NCBI GenBank assembly: GCA_963664605.1 | Contig: OY761536.1 | Coordinates: 310,001-374,000 of the forward strand | Reading direction: 5' to 3' | Length of the DNA: 64,000 nucleotides | Origin: JAHOYW01 sp963664605 | GTDB lineage: Bacteria > Verrucomicrobiota > Lentisphaeria > Victivallales > Victivallaceae | In this document: positions 1 through 9,299 of the stretch, piece after piece | Layout of the letters: each line of letters opens with the position of its first letter | How positions within the stretch are numbered: the first letter of the stretch is position 1 | The notes under the pieces: generated by a model | Seen by the model: the letters and a program-made list of their open reading frames with translations, nothing else | The model's database searches: none | Told to the model about the DNA's origin: nothing | Made by a program: the position numbers and the translations under genes

Positions 1-186
1 GCCACTTGTCAAAATGAACACTCCGATGCAATATCAGCGGTTGGAGTTCCTGTTTTTGATAAAAATGGAAAAGTAATTGCTTCTCTGGCACAATCATTTC
101 CATCGTATTTTATCGAATGTAAAAAGATAAGTTTTGCAGAAAGAGCAGAACTCTTAAAAAGAGCATCCCAAAAAATTTTAATTTAA
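1..186 (+). CDS. IclR-family regulator, C-terminal fragment (5' end outside window)
   Basis: The open frame enters from the left edge and ends at the TAA at 184-186, giving 61 residues. The stretch ISAVGVPVFDKNGKVIASL matches the last strands of the IclR effector-binding domain, where a small molecule such as a sugar acid or aromatic is sensed. The DNA-binding half lies outside the window. The Fe-S gene at 228 follows 41 bases later on the same strand, so this protein may be the local regulator of that group. The family call rests on a short segment and is moderately secure. Confidence 0.6.
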   Translation, partial: ATCQNEHSDAISAVGVPVFDKNGKVIASLAQSFPSYFIECKKISFAERAELLKRASQKILI

Positions 187-227
187 AAGGCATAGATCAA
201 GGATAGAAAAAATCAGGAAAAATTACA

Positions 228-1271
228 ATGTTAACAGCACAGATGATTAAAGAATTTGCTATAGAATGTGGAGCCGACGATGTTGGAATTGCACCTATGG
301 ACAGGTTTGAAGGAGCTCCGAAAGAATTTGATCCAAGATATATATTTCCAGAAGCAAAAAGTATGATCGGATTTATTTTTCGTATCCCCCGCGGATACAT
401 AAGGGGCATTGAAGAAGGAACTCATTTCTATCAATATCCTGCTTTGGGATATGCGGCTATTAATGAAGATATTGCACCAGCGACTTTATATGATGTAGGG
501 CGGTTTATTGAAGATTATGGTTATGAGGCGGCTGTCTTCAGGAATACTGGCGGACGCGGTCCGGTATCCGATATGGACGGAAAGCCGGGCTTTAAATCAT
601 CCCCGGAAGAATCAATGCGTGCCTGCCGGCACACTCAGGCTGTAGCAGAAGATGGAAGATCAGCCCCGGATATCCTGGTACACTTTCGTATAGCGGCATT
701 TTTGTGCGGTTTGGGGGAAATCGGTTACAGCAAGATGTTTCTGAGTCCAAAGTTCGGCCCCATGAACCGTCAGGCATTTATCTTTACCGATGCTGAATTC
801 GAATATGATCCCGTTTACGAGGGCCCCGCTATTTGTGACCGTTGTATGGCTTGTGTGGCAGCTTGTCCTGGAAAGTGTCTGGACCCCAAAGAAACGGTTA
901 AAGTAAATCTTAACGGACATGACGTCGAATGGGGGAAATTATATGAATGGGACTGCTTTCTCCATTATATCGGCGCAAACAAAGCAAATAATCCTTTTAT
1001 GCCCCGAAACGTATTTGATGGCATTCCGGACGGAGATGAAATCATGAAGGGCAGAAAACGCATAACAGCCGAAGATTATGACGAACTTGCAAACAGAGTT
1101 AAAAAATCATATCCTCCGGCTTATGACTACAATCCTCCAAAATGCGGGGGATGTTTGAGGGCGTGTGTAAACAATCTGGAAAAGAAAGGCAAATTGCTAA
1201 ATAAATTCCAGAGCAGGTTGAGGACACAAAAACCTTGGAAAATGAATATTGATGAAGCAGCTAAAAATTAA
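228..1271 (+). CDS. QueG-like double 4Fe-4S cluster protein (copy 1)
   Basis: This 347-residue protein has no signal peptide, so it is probably cytoplasmic. Residues about 205-220 carry CDRCMACVAACPGKC, a ferredoxin-type cluster motif, and about 305-315 carry CGGCLRAC, a second cluster. The layout resembles epoxyqueuosine reductase QueG and respiratory reductive dehalogenases, which bind a cobamide and pass electrons through two clusters. No Tat signal is present, so a membrane dehalogenase is unlikely. The substrate is unknown. AGGAAA lies about 8 bases before the ATG. A paralog starts 17 bases after the stop, and the pair probably shares a transcript with the U32-like gene. The Fe-S fold is secure but the reaction is not. 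Confidence 0.75.
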   Translation: MLTAQMIKEFAIECGADDVGIAPMDRFEGAPKEFDPRYIFPEAKSMIGFIFRIPRGYIRGIEEGTHFYQYPALGYAAINEDIAPATLYDVGRFIEDYGYEAAVFRNTGGRGPVSDMDGKPGFKSSPEESMRACRHTQAVAEDGRSAPDILVHFRIAAFLCGLGEIGYSKMFLSPKFGPMNRQAFIFTDAEFEYDPVYEGPAICDRCMACVAACPGKCLDPKETVKVNLNGHDVEWGKLYEWDCFLHYIGANKANNPFMPRNVFDGIPDGDEIMKGRKRITAEDYDELANRVKKSYPPAYDYNPPKCGGCLRACVNNLEKKGKLLNKFQSRLRTQKPWKMNIDEAAKN

Positions 1272-1288
1272 TACAGGGAAATAATAAA

Positions 1289-2302
1289 ATGCTTACAAGT
1301 GAAATGGTAAAGAAGAAAGCGAAGGCATCAGGTGCAGATATCGTTGGAATAGGTGACTTGAAGCTTTTCGAGGGTACGATGAAGGAAAAGGACCCGCGCT
1401 ATATCGCTCCTGCGGGTAAAACAATAATAGGACTGGGGTTCAGGGTACTCAGAGGAAGTTTGAGAGGTATAGAAACGGGAACTCAATTTTACCAGTTTCC
1501 GGCAATGGGTATGGATAATATTGATATGCGCTATGCTCCTAAAGTATTACGCGAACTGGCGTGTTTTCTTGAAGACTATGGACATGAAGGTGTTGTGCAG
1601 ATGGCAGTCAATGACCGCCGTCCGGCAAAAGATTTCGAGCCGAATCCTGAAATGCATACTACATATAAATTAAACGCGGAACCGGTTTCCACGGATAAAC
1701 CAGCCCCGGATGTAATTATTGATCAAAATCAAGCGGCTTATATTTGCGGAATGGGGGAAATGGGGATGGGAGGATTTTTCCTTACTCCTGAATTCGGGCC
1801 TTTTCAGCGTTTTGCGTTTATAATTACTGATGTTGAGCTTGAAACTGACCCGATATACTCAGGTGAAAAACTGTGTGATGAATGCGGCAAATGTATTGCC
1901 GGGTGTCCCGGGCAGGCAATTCTGGATGAAAAAATCACGGATAACTGGGCAAATACTGAAATTAAACACAATAAAATAGATCAATGGCAATGTGCGGCAT
2001 ACCAGGCGGGAGCACATACTCCTACAAATCCATTTGCCACTGATAATCTCTTTGATAAGTTGCCGAATGGAGATAAAATAGCCCATGGGAAAATTCATTT
2101 AACGCCGGAACAAGCTATGGAAGTCAAAAATATAGCCCAGAAAACTTATGGCGGCGTAGGTAATTTTGTATCCTGCCTCTGCGGTAAGTCCTGCCTCAGG
2201 GAATGTTTCATTCACCTCGAGGAACGAAATATATTGAAAAAGAAATTCAAAACGCCATTCAGAAAAACAAGACCATGGCATATAGAACGCTCTGAAAAAT
2301 AG
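1289..2302 (+). CDS. QueG-like double 4Fe-4S cluster protein (copy 2)
   Basis: This 337-residue protein is a paralog of the upstream gene along its whole length: both begin MLT, share a DPRYI segment near residue 35 and a RG.iRGIE.GT.FYQ.PA block near 60-75. The first cluster motif is CDECGKCIAGCPG. The second is rearranged to CLCGKSCLREC, so the distal cluster is ligated differently from copy 1. The two proteins may form a heterodimer or act on related substrates; that is inference. It ends 8 bases before the U32-like gene, so translation is probably coupled. Confidence 0.72.
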   Translation: MLTSEMVKKKAKASGADIVGIGDLKLFEGTMKEKDPRYIAPAGKTIIGLGFRVLRGSLRGIETGTQFYQFPAMGMDNIDMRYAPKVLRELACFLEDYGHEGVVQMAVNDRRPAKDFEPNPEMHTTYKLNAEPVSTDKPAPDVIIDQNQAAYICGMGEMGMGGFFLTPEFGPFQRFAFIITDVELETDPIYSGEKLCDECGKCIAGCPGQAILDEKITDNWANTEIKHNKIDQWQCAAYQAGAHTPTNPFATDNLFDKLPNGDKIAHGKIHLTPEQAMEVKNIAQKTYGGVGNFVSCLCGKSCLRECFIHLEERNILKKKFKTPFRKTRPWHIERSEK

Positions 2303-2310
2303 GATATAAT

Positions 2311-3225
2311 ATGTTATTCTCTGTCGGATATCCGGTATTAGACAACATACAGGTCAAAGAAACTGTAAAAAAATACCACAAAAATATTTCAGAAGTGTAC
2401 TTTGCCTGGAGGAATGCTCCGTCCGGCAGAATGCCGGCTTCTCCGCAAATTCAATCGCAGTTGGAAAAGGACATTCCAACATTTAAAGAACTTGGGATAA
2501 AATTGTGTCTGCTTATCAATGGGAATTGCTATGGCGCCGATGCCGTGTCAACAAAATTTGCAGAGAGTATTGCAAAATCAATTGATGAAATAAAGAATAT
2601 ATCCGGTACTCTGGACTCGGTTACAACGACTTCTCCTTTCGCCGCACACGTGGTTAAAAGTAAATTCCCTGAGATTGAAGTGAAAGCGTCAGTCAATATG
2701 CGTATCGGTACAGTGGAGGGAATGAATTATCTAAAAAATTCTTTTGACAGTTTTTATATCCAAAGAGAATACAATCGCGACTTTTCCCGACTTCGCGAGT
2801 TAAGAAAATGGGCTGATGAAAACAACAGGAAACTTTACGGGCTTCTTAATAGTGGATGTTTAAATTTCTGCTCAAACCAGAGTTTTCATGACAATATGGT
2901 ATCGCATGAAAGAGAACTTGCCCCACAGGAAACCTTGCCCGGATTCAATCCAGTAATGTGCCATAGCTTTTATTCTGATCCGGAAAACAGAAAAAATGCG
3001 GTAAAATACGGCAACTGGATAAGACCGGAAGACATTCATTATTATGAAGATATTTTTGATGCCGGCAAGCTGGCGACAAGAATGCATACACAAGCATCCA
3101 AGGTTATTGGCGCGTATGCACGTAAATCATGGCCGGGAAATCTGGCTGATTTGCTGGAGCCGCGCTTCAACAATATCTTCATTGACAACCGTTCCTTCGA
3201 TAAAAACTGGTTAATTGAGGAATAG
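2311..3225 (+). CDS. U32-like TIM-barrel protein
   Basis: This 304-residue protein starts at an ATG preceded by AGGA. The middle and C-terminal parts resemble the peptidase U32 superfamily: LLNSGCLNFCSNQSFHDN (about residues 184-201) looks like the Cys-rich strand in which U32 proteins such as UbiU/UbiV and RlhA hold an Fe-S cluster. Further cysteines follow (NPVMCHSF). Many U32 members are Fe-S enzymes that modify RNA or cofactors rather than proteases, and the tandem Fe-S partners upstream fit that. It is shorter than classical U32 peptidases. The exact function is unknown. Confidence 0.55.
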   Translation: MLFSVGYPVLDNIQVKETVKKYHKNISEVYFAWRNAPSGRMPASPQIQSQLEKDIPTFKELGIKLCLLINGNCYGADAVSTKFAESIAKSIDEIKNISGTLDSVTTTSPFAAHVVKSKFPEIEVKASVNMRIGTVEGMNYLKNSFDSFYIQREYNRDFSRLRELRKWADENNRKLYGLLNSGCLNFCSNQSFHDNMVSHERELAPQETLPGFNPVMCHSFYSDPENRKNAVKYGNWIRPEDIHYYEDIFDAGKLATRMHTQASKVIGAYARKSWPGNLADLLEPRFNNIFIDNRSFDKNWLIEE

Positions 3226-3228
3226 AGA

Positions 3229-3242
3229 ACAGTTGCCTGTTT
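3229..3242. terminator. Possible weak bidirectional terminator hairpin
   Basis: AACAG and CTGTT form a 5-bp stem around TTGC between the convergent ends of the U32-like gene and the GH42-like gene, followed on the + strand by TTTT overlapping the stem. The stem is short and the call rests mainly on its position between converging genes. Confidence 0.3.
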
Positions 3243-3251
3243 TACCTGAGT

Positions 3252-5486
3252 CTAGGGAAGCTGGTTTTTTATCCAGAATATCCTCACTTCATGGCGTTTC
3301 ATGAATATCTTACATCTGGAATTTTCCGGTTTGATTTCTTCGCCTGTAATCGCGTCTTCAAGGATTGATGCATCTCTGAGTATCAGTTCCTTTTCTCCTC
3401 GGGAGCAGGCCTCATAAGCAATCATCGAGCGGTTTGCGTATACCACATCTTCAGATTCCGTATAAAGATGGACTCCGGCATTTTTCAGGATTGCTTTCAG
3501 GACTTTGGGCGGCATTCCGGGAGCCGCGCTGAAAACAGATGTCCATTCAGGATGCTTTTTCATACCAAAGCCTATTCCATCCAAATGCAGATATCCAAAC
3601 GGGACAGCCTCCGGATCATCAATTTCGAGCACTGGCGGTTGAACCCCGTAATCTGTATGCAGCCAGCCGTAACGAATATCTTCTCCATCCGGAATAAGAT
3701 TAGAACGTTCCGGATCGATCCAGATAGAGAATGGAACATCCATTCTCTCCACTAAATTGATGCCGACAAGTTTACTCGCTGAATCCGTCGAGAATATCCG
3801 CTTACCATTGCTGTCATCCACAAGTCCCGGAGCGAAGGAGAACAGAAGAGTCCGTCCGCCGGATTTTACTTTTCCAATTGAAGCGAGCAGTTCTGAATCT
3901 ATCCGGAACAGATTTAGAAACACTACGGCTTTGAAACGGGAGTAATCGGTGCGGGCTAAAAAGGATTGAAGTTCAAAGCATTCAAATGGAGCCCCTGCAG
4001 GGAAAAACGCGCCATGGGCTTCCGTCAGGAGAGCCTGCTGTAACAACGGATTAAAGCGCATAGCGGAAACGCTGCGTTCATCAATGACGACAGCAACCTC
4101 AGCAACAGAACTTCGATCCGATTCTATTGATTTCTCCGCAATCCGCTGAAGTCCTCCCGCAATCCTCTGCCGTTCCGGTTCCTTGAACCATTTGGAGCCC
4201 AGACTGTACCACCATAAGTGCTGACCGTGGGACAGTACGTAAGCAAAATTACGTCGAAAATACATTTCATCGTGCCATTGGTCACGTGTTACAAAGCTTG
4301 CATTATTCCCGCGGGCATGGCAGGGGAAATGATCATCCTCAAGAAATACCAGTTTGTCGTTATCCGCGGCGGAATCGGCAAACGGCCCCATAACCGTACC
4401 AATAGAAAACGGCTTTTCATCCGCACGATAAAAATATTCGCAGGGGCTGCAAATAAAATCAATATCTTCACTTTCCAGCAACCGGTTAAGAGCCAGCTGG
4501 CCGCATTGTGAAAGGTTTTGAAGGCGGCTCATTCCTAATGTATAACCATAAAAGAAACCAATCAATTTGGGGCTGTCGGAATAAGCATCGCGAATAATCC
4601 GGGCAAATCTTAGGATGATATCCGCAAACCGGTTGTTCAGCCACAGGGAAAATTCTTCCACTATCCTTGACTCGGGGATATCGGTATCAAGAAACTCTCC
4701 ATATCCTGGAGTATGGCATGCTTTGGGAGACGGTACCGGATTGTCACCGCATTCTATTCCCGAAGCGCACAGATGTTTTTTGAATGCTTGCTGCGTGGGA
4801 ACACTGAAATCGCAACTTGCTTCCGGGGCAAAGGTACGCAGAAACCATTCATTGGTATTGAAAGCGCATGGCAGCCAGCCGAATACACGGTTTGCGTAAT
4901 CACTGTTGCGGACGTGTTCAACAATCGCTTTCAGGCAGTCGACGGCATGAGTATCCCAGAATGAGTCACCTGGAGAGATGGCAAAAGTAGAAGCATAATC
5001 AGCAAATTGCGTCGCAAAACGTTGATGCTCCGCTTTATCTGCGGTACACGAATCGACCGTGCCCCACGGGTTGCGAAACTCGATTAAATTTGTCGGCATG
5101 CCTTTATCATCTGCCGCTTGTCGTATGTACCACGGCGGAGAGAATACCGCGGCTTGTATTCTTACAACAACTACAGCCTTTGGTTTCCCTTCGGGAGTAT
5201 TCTCGTCATAAAGCCTCAACACAGTCCGGATCCTTGTATCCATATCGGTAAAATCATATTTTCCGGGGCCGTTCCAATCAATAAATATCGGCACCCAGCA
5301 ATGCATTATCCCCTGTTTAGCCATTGCCGGTATTTCAACTTCGGCGGATTCAAGCATCACGGAAATATCCGAATTTTCATTGATTTTAAAAGATGTACAG
5401 GGCTGAACCTCGTCATCTATAAAAAACGACATCCCGCCGTTGTATTTACCTTTTGTAGCAACAATTTCTTTTGAATATGTTTTCAA
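3252..5486 (-). CDS. GH42-like beta-galactosidase-type glycoside hydrolase
   Basis: This 744-residue protein starts at TTG (5484-5486) with AAGGAAA upstream; no ATG lies nearby. It has the three-part GH42 layout: a TIM barrel (about 40-440), a Rossmann-like trimerisation-type domain (about 480-620, KAVVFLNLFRIDSELLASIG) and a C-terminal beta sandwich. FNTNEW places a likely acid/base Glu at about 213, and VFLEDD a likely nucleophile at about 383, matching the two-glutamate retaining mechanism. No signal peptide is evident, so it probably acts inside the cell on imported oligosaccharides. It is the last gene of the long leftward operon, 129 bases after the HAD gene. Substrate specificity cannot be read from the sequence. 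Confidence 0.7.
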   Translation of the reverse strand: MKTYSKEIVATKGKYNGGMSFFIDDEVQPCTSFKINENSDISVMLESAEVEIPAMAKQGIMHCWVPIFIDWNGPGKYDFTDMDTRIRTVLRLYDENTPEGKPKAVVVVRIQAAVFSPPWYIRQAADDKGMPTNLIEFRNPWGTVDSCTADKAEHQRFATQFADYASTFAISPGDSFWDTHAVDCLKAIVEHVRNSDYANRVFGWLPCAFNTNEWFLRTFAPEASCDFSVPTQQAFKKHLCASGIECGDNPVPSPKACHTPGYGEFLDTDIPESRIVEEFSLWLNNRFADIILRFARIIRDAYSDSPKLIGFFYGYTLGMSRLQNLSQCGQLALNRLLESEDIDFICSPCEYFYRADEKPFSIGTVMGPFADSAADNDKLVFLEDDHFPCHARGNNASFVTRDQWHDEMYFRRNFAYVLSHGQHLWWYSLGSKWFKEPERQRIAGGLQRIAEKSIESDRSSVAEVAVVIDERSVSAMRFNPLLQQALLTEAHGAFFPAGAPFECFELQSFLARTDYSRFKAVVFLNLFRIDSELLASIGKVKSGGRTLLFSFAPGLVDDSNGKRIFSTDSASKLVGINLVERMDVPFSIWIDPERSNLIPDGEDIRYGWLHTDYGVQPPVLEIDDPEAVPFGYLHLDGIGFGMKKHPEWTSVFSAAPGMPPKVLKAILKNAGVHLYTESEDVVYANRSMIAYEACSRGEKELILRDASILEDAITGEEIKPENSRCKIFMKRHEVRIFWIKNQLP

Positions 5487-5573
5487 AATTTGCTTTCCTT
5501 TTTTAAATTATTCTATTTAAGATTTTTATTTACTGTTTTATAAAAAGAATAATGCGGCAAATAGACTTTTTCC

Positions 5574-5602
5574 TTGATAATACTGCACATTGTGGGTATA
5601 AT
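5574..5602 (+). promoter_or_regulatory. Candidate sigma-70 promoter, antisense to the operon
   Basis: TTGATA (5574-5579) and TATAAT (5597-5602) are separated by 17 bases. The signal points rightwards into the 3' ends of the HAD and ADP-ribosylglycohydrolase genes, which are on the other strand, and no + strand gene follows. It may make an antisense RNA or be a chance match in AT-rich DNA. Confidence 0.3.
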
Positions 5603-5615
5603 AATGCCAAAATAA

Positions 5616-6299
5616 TTATATATTATATGTGAGTATTTGTCTCGCGTCATTGAGATAAATAGATCTATTTTTACGCAGCAAGGCAGTTTCTGATTTTCTT
5701 TCTAAGATAAATGAATAGCCGATTCCACAGTTCTGAGGAATTTCGCCATCCTCTTTAGGATTGTCCCCGATAGTCGCAATATTTCCCGGATCTGCAGCTA
5801 CTTGGTTTATAGCCCGATTCCATACTTCACTTAGATGTTTACAGCCATTGACGATGTTGGTTCCGAATATTTTTTGGAAGTGTTCAGGAGCCAAGCCGGC
5901 GATTTCCAGTTTGAAACGGCAACCCCAGTAAGGATTATTGCTGATAATAAATAAGTTCTTATTTCTGGCAGCCAATACTTTTATTGTCTCGACCATGTCC
6001 TCATAGTACAAAAGATTGTCGCGGTGCCACTTGCGTATTCTGAAGAAAGCTTCTTCGCGGGACAAATCGAATTTTTCTATGAAATCTATATAGTCCCAGA
6101 AAATAATGCGGTCCGCCTCCGCTTTTATCGCGGCTGCTGCCTCTGCCGGGTCCCAGCCGTTCTCAACCAGCATATCACGGATTATCGGGAAAAGAAAATT
6201 ACCTGCCAATAATGCGTCCTGAGTGATTGAGTTTGTCTTATAATAGGTAATCGTGCCGTCAATATCGATAAGAAAATGTTTTATAGAGTCCAGTTTCAT
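5616..6299 (-). CDS. HAD-superfamily hydrolase (phosphatase-like)
   Basis: This 227-residue protein shows the HAD motifs in order: DIDGT (motif I, nucleophile Asp near residue 12), FIISNN (motif II), a Lys in NGCKHL (motif III) and IGDNPKEDG (motif IV). The alpha-helical cap sits between motifs I and II, as in C1-type HAD phosphatases such as sugar-phosphate or phosphoglycolate phosphatases. It is cytoplasmic. Its ATG lies 1 base after the ADP-ribosylglycohydrolase stop, so the two are translationally coupled and may act on a shared nucleotide or sugar-phosphate product. The substrate is unknown. Confidence 0.75.
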   Translation of the reverse strand: MKLDSIKHFLIDIDGTITYYKTNSITQDALLAGNFLFPIIRDMLVENGWDPAEAAAAIKAEADRIIFWDYIDFIEKFDLSREEAFFRIRKWHRDNLLYYEDMVETIKVLAARNKNLFIISNNPYWGCRFKLEIAGLAPEHFQKIFGTNIVNGCKHLSEVWNRAINQVAADPGNIATIGDNPKEDGEIPQNCGIGYSFILERKSETALLRKNRSIYLNDARQILTYNI

Positions 6300-6300
6300 T

Positions 6301-7809
6301 TTATATACTCAGTTTAAATCCCTCAAGATGATCGTTGAGATTATTTCCAAACATTAAGGTGCAATTTAGCGGTGATAAACAAGAATACAACTTAATATGT
6401 ATCAGTTTATGATCTCCATGTTTCAGAGGATAATTAAAAGCCGCTCCGCCCTCTGTGCGGTGAAAGGATGGAATGGCAAGTTGGCGGGAATGATGATTGA
6501 AAAGTTTGTCGTTGTCAAACCACAAAGTCATACCAACATCAGCGGTGGCGGAAATGACAATGTCATTGCTGTCAATATCCTGATTTTCAACATTGAGAAA
6601 GGTGAAAAGATTCAATGTATTCGCGTTTGCGGCATGTTTTGACAAGTCAAAAGTCAAGCCGTCAGTATTGATAATGTTCTTTTCGAGTTCTTCCGGGCAT
6701 TTTCCATTTTTCAACAGATTTTCCTTGACTGATTCGATATCGTGTTCGGATTCGTCAAGAACCAGCCAGCGGGCGCGGTCAAAGCCGGCTGGTTTCCCCG
6801 GGATAAGCGGCTGGTATCCGGGATAATGCGTTTCGGGTATATCTTTTGCCAGCTTTTCATGCAAAGCGACGGTGCGTTCAACCAGTTCAGGCAAAGTGCG
6901 GGGGATTCCGTTGATCTGGCTGATATATTTGCTTATTACTAAATCAGGAGAAAGCTGATTCAACAAATAATCCGGAATGACTTCACTTCCATGGCAGATG
7001 CCGAGGAATGAACCACAGGTCGCGGCAGTGCAATCTGTATCGCGGCCGCAATTTATGGCAAGCAGGATGGTTTTTATAAAATCCCCTTCTCCCCATAGCA
7101 GGGCATAAACCATAAAAGCAAGGTTCATAACACAATCTGTAAAGTTATGATGATAGTATTTGCGTATGATAAACGCCTTTGCTTTTTCTTCGCTTATTCC
7201 GCGTTCATAAAGTTTTATAACTTCTGTCAGGGCTTGAGCCAGTCTGCCTGATTGCGGTAATTCAGCTAAGGAAACCTTCAATGATATAAGTATATCTTCA
7301 TTCTCAAAAAGGCGACTTTCGGCTTTTGCCAGGAAACTTTCGGCCCAAACGCCGTCGCCCCAATGATCCACTATTGCGTCATTGGCGGCAAAATAACCGG
7401 CAACGTCCGGGCGTCCGGAAAATACCGCCGCCCAGATTTCAGAACGGATTGCTCCGCCCATTCCATCGTGAAAGAAATTATCTTCCCAACCGCTTGCCGG
7501 AGGCATGATTCCGCGTTTGATGTTGCGTATTGCCATGCTGTATTCATCAACACCGTGCTTGATATCATCCAGCCAGTATTTTGCTAAATGCATAGGGTTG
7601 AGCTTGAGGCCATATTTTTCGAGCGCGATAAGCCATACCAGCTGCAATTCAAGATCGTCATTCGGAACATCCTGAATATTAATATTATCAGCTTTCATAT
7701 CTGGCTGAAACGGCACTCCTTCAAATGGCATGCCGATAGCACCAGCAAGACATTTACCTGCCCAGCAACCGAAAACTTTGTCCCGATAGTTTATTTCTGG
7801 AGAATTCAT
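6301..7809 (-). CDS. ADP-ribosylglycohydrolase family protein
   Basis: This 502-residue protein has DKVFGCWAGKCLAGAIGMPFEG at the start (shown here in its typical position, residues about 10-31), NDD in place of the usual DDT metal motif near residue 50, and CGRDTDCTAAT near 253-263, which holds the second metal-binding Asp pair. The family removes ADP-ribose from proteins, DNA or small molecules with two Mg ions. Residues beyond about 370 form an extra beta-rich region not needed by the core fold. Members are common in Lentisphaerota and Planctomycetota sugar loci, where their substrate is unclear. The Leu replacing Thr in the first motif suggests an altered substrate. Confidence 0.8.
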   Translation of the reverse strand: MNSPEINYRDKVFGCWAGKCLAGAIGMPFEGVPFQPDMKADNINIQDVPNDDLELQLVWLIALEKYGLKLNPMHLAKYWLDDIKHGVDEYSMAIRNIKRGIMPPASGWEDNFFHDGMGGAIRSEIWAAVFSGRPDVAGYFAANDAIVDHWGDGVWAESFLAKAESRLFENEDILISLKVSLAELPQSGRLAQALTEVIKLYERGISEEKAKAFIIRKYYHHNFTDCVMNLAFMVYALLWGEGDFIKTILLAINCGRDTDCTAATCGSFLGICHGSEVIPDYLLNQLSPDLVISKYISQINGIPRTLPELVERTVALHEKLAKDIPETHYPGYQPLIPGKPAGFDRARWLVLDESEHDIESVKENLLKNGKCPEELEKNIINTDGLTFDLSKHAANANTLNLFTFLNVENQDIDSNDIVISATADVGMTLWFDNDKLFNHHSRQLAIPSFHRTEGGAAFNYPLKHGDHKLIHIKLYSCLSPLNCTLMFGNNLNDHLEGFKLSI

Positions 7810-7862
7810 CTAAAATTATAACCCTCTTTTATTCTTCTGAATTTGAGAAAACAGAATTTATT

Positions 7863-9101
7863 TTAATATAAAACAGCCAGAGCGTTCCAGCTCAAAAAAT
7901 TATCGCCGCATACAGGTAATCCGGTTTCCGGAGAATAATATTCATGAAAACAACCGTTAGCCTGTAAATCCTCAGCCAATAGTTTTATATTGCCGTCAAT
8001 TATACTTTCAGCCTGCTTATCAAATCCATATTGTTTCATGGTTTCCATTGCAATAAAATTAGCTATTATCCATATTCCCCCGAGCCAGTTGCTCGGATTG
8101 CCGCGTGCAACTTCAGGAGCATACATTGGTTCATCTTTGGATAATGACCTGACTCCGTAATCGCTTAAAAGCCTGCCGGGGACAAGGTTTTCTTTAACAA
8201 AAGCATCCATTTCATCTGCGGAACCTATTCCTGCCCAAAACGGCAGTAATGAATTCCAGGATAATATTTTCAACTGCAGGCAATTCCAGAAAGGCGTAAG
8301 TTTGCTGTTAAGCCGTCCATAGCAACGGTGATGATAGATGTTTTGCCTGCATTGGATATCAACAGAAAAGTAAGCCTTTTCACGTTTGTCATAACAATAT
8401 TTCCTGATTGATTCAGCAAGGGCTTCGGATTTTTGGCGATATGTTTCCGCCATATCCGGCCTCCTGATCGCATCCGCCAATACAGCAGCCGCGAGAAAAT
8501 CTTTATACAGGAAACTGTTAAGAAAAATACTGGCGCAGGATTTTACCGGGCGTCCCCAGGCTGCGGGATCATCATCAACTCCTATCCCCAGATCGTTAGC
8601 CCAAAAGAACAATCCTGTTTTGTCATCTTTGTAACGGTTCTCATAACATTCGTGGAAGTGGCTGATATTATAAAAGCTTTCTTTCAACTGATCCAATGGG
8701 AATAAACCATTTTCCCATAAAAGCAACGCAAACTGCCCGATAAAAGGTTTAGCCATGTTGTTGTCGGGGGATTTTTTGCTGTCAAACCAGTCTGCATCCG
8801 TGGGGTCCAGCAGAATCGGTATACTGCCGTCCTGTCCCTGATGATCAAAATAATTCAGAAGCGATCCTAAAGCATATTTTCCGGCTTCTTTCTTAAACTC
8901 CTGAAGTTCAAACTTATCTGCGGCTTTTAATGCGGCATAAGCAACCCAGTAAGAATCCCAGTCCCATAACTGAGTCGAATATGGGCCTCCCGGGGAAATA
9001 TACGGATGTTTCAGGATTCCAGCAGCCTCTTTAAAGGTGGAAGGCAGGGAATTCAGCACTTTCTCTGTTATAAGCTTTTGTTGTTTAACTATTTTTTTCA
9101 T
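7863..9101 (-). CDS. (alpha/alpha)6-barrel glycosidase, trehalase/GH63-like
   Basis: This 412-residue protein has no signal peptide. GPYSTQLWDWDSYW (about 38-51) matches the Trp-Asp substrate-binding strand of the trehalase/GH63/GH37 clan, DDDPAAWGRP (about 177-186) could supply the catalytic acid, and EYYSPETG...FLSWNA near the C-terminus is the typical closing strand with a Glu. This clan hydrolyses alpha-glucosidic bonds by inversion. It follows 198 non-coding bases after the acyltransferase, so it may have its own promoter. Substrate could be trehalose, mannosylglycerate or another alpha-linked disaccharide. Confidence 0.65.
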   Translation of the reverse strand: MKKIVKQQKLITEKVLNSLPSTFKEAAGILKHPYISPGGPYSTQLWDWDSYWVAYAALKAADKFELQEFKKEAGKYALGSLLNYFDHQGQDGSIPILLDPTDADWFDSKKSPDNNMAKPFIGQFALLLWENGLFPLDQLKESFYNISHFHECYENRYKDDKTGLFFWANDLGIGVDDDPAAWGRPVKSCASIFLNSFLYKDFLAAAVLADAIRRPDMAETYRQKSEALAESIRKYCYDKREKAYFSVDIQCRQNIYHHRCYGRLNSKLTPFWNCLQLKILSWNSLLPFWAGIGSADEMDAFVKENLVPGRLLSDYGVRSLSKDEPMYAPEVARGNPSNWLGGIWIIANFIAMETMKQYGFDKQAESIIDGNIKLLAEDLQANGCFHEYYSPETGLPVCGDNFLSWNALAVLY

Positions 9102-9208
9102 TTTTAATCCTCAACTTAGTTGTTATAAACGGAGGTTAACAGCATCCTGACTTGTCCAGAATGAATATCACCACCAAGTTTTTCTTAAATAAATCTCTAT
9201 CAACTCCT

Positions 9209-9228
9209 AATATAAAAAATTTTATATT
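9209..9228. repeat. AT-only inverted repeat in the acyltransferase-glycosidase gap
   Basis: AATATAAAA and TTTTATATT are 9-base arms around AA. The whole 198-base gap contains nothing else that I can recognise. It may be part of a promoter or simply AT-rich sequence. Confidence 0.3.
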
Positions 9229-9299
9229 CCACGGGGCAAAGCATAGAAGGTTATCGTAATATATTCCCAGACAGCATTCAATAAAGTATTTTTTTTAAA

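Noticed and set aside
228..2302. Reductive dehalogenase pair
   Set aside because: No Tat signal and no membrane anchor gene; the proteins fit soluble QueG-like members better.
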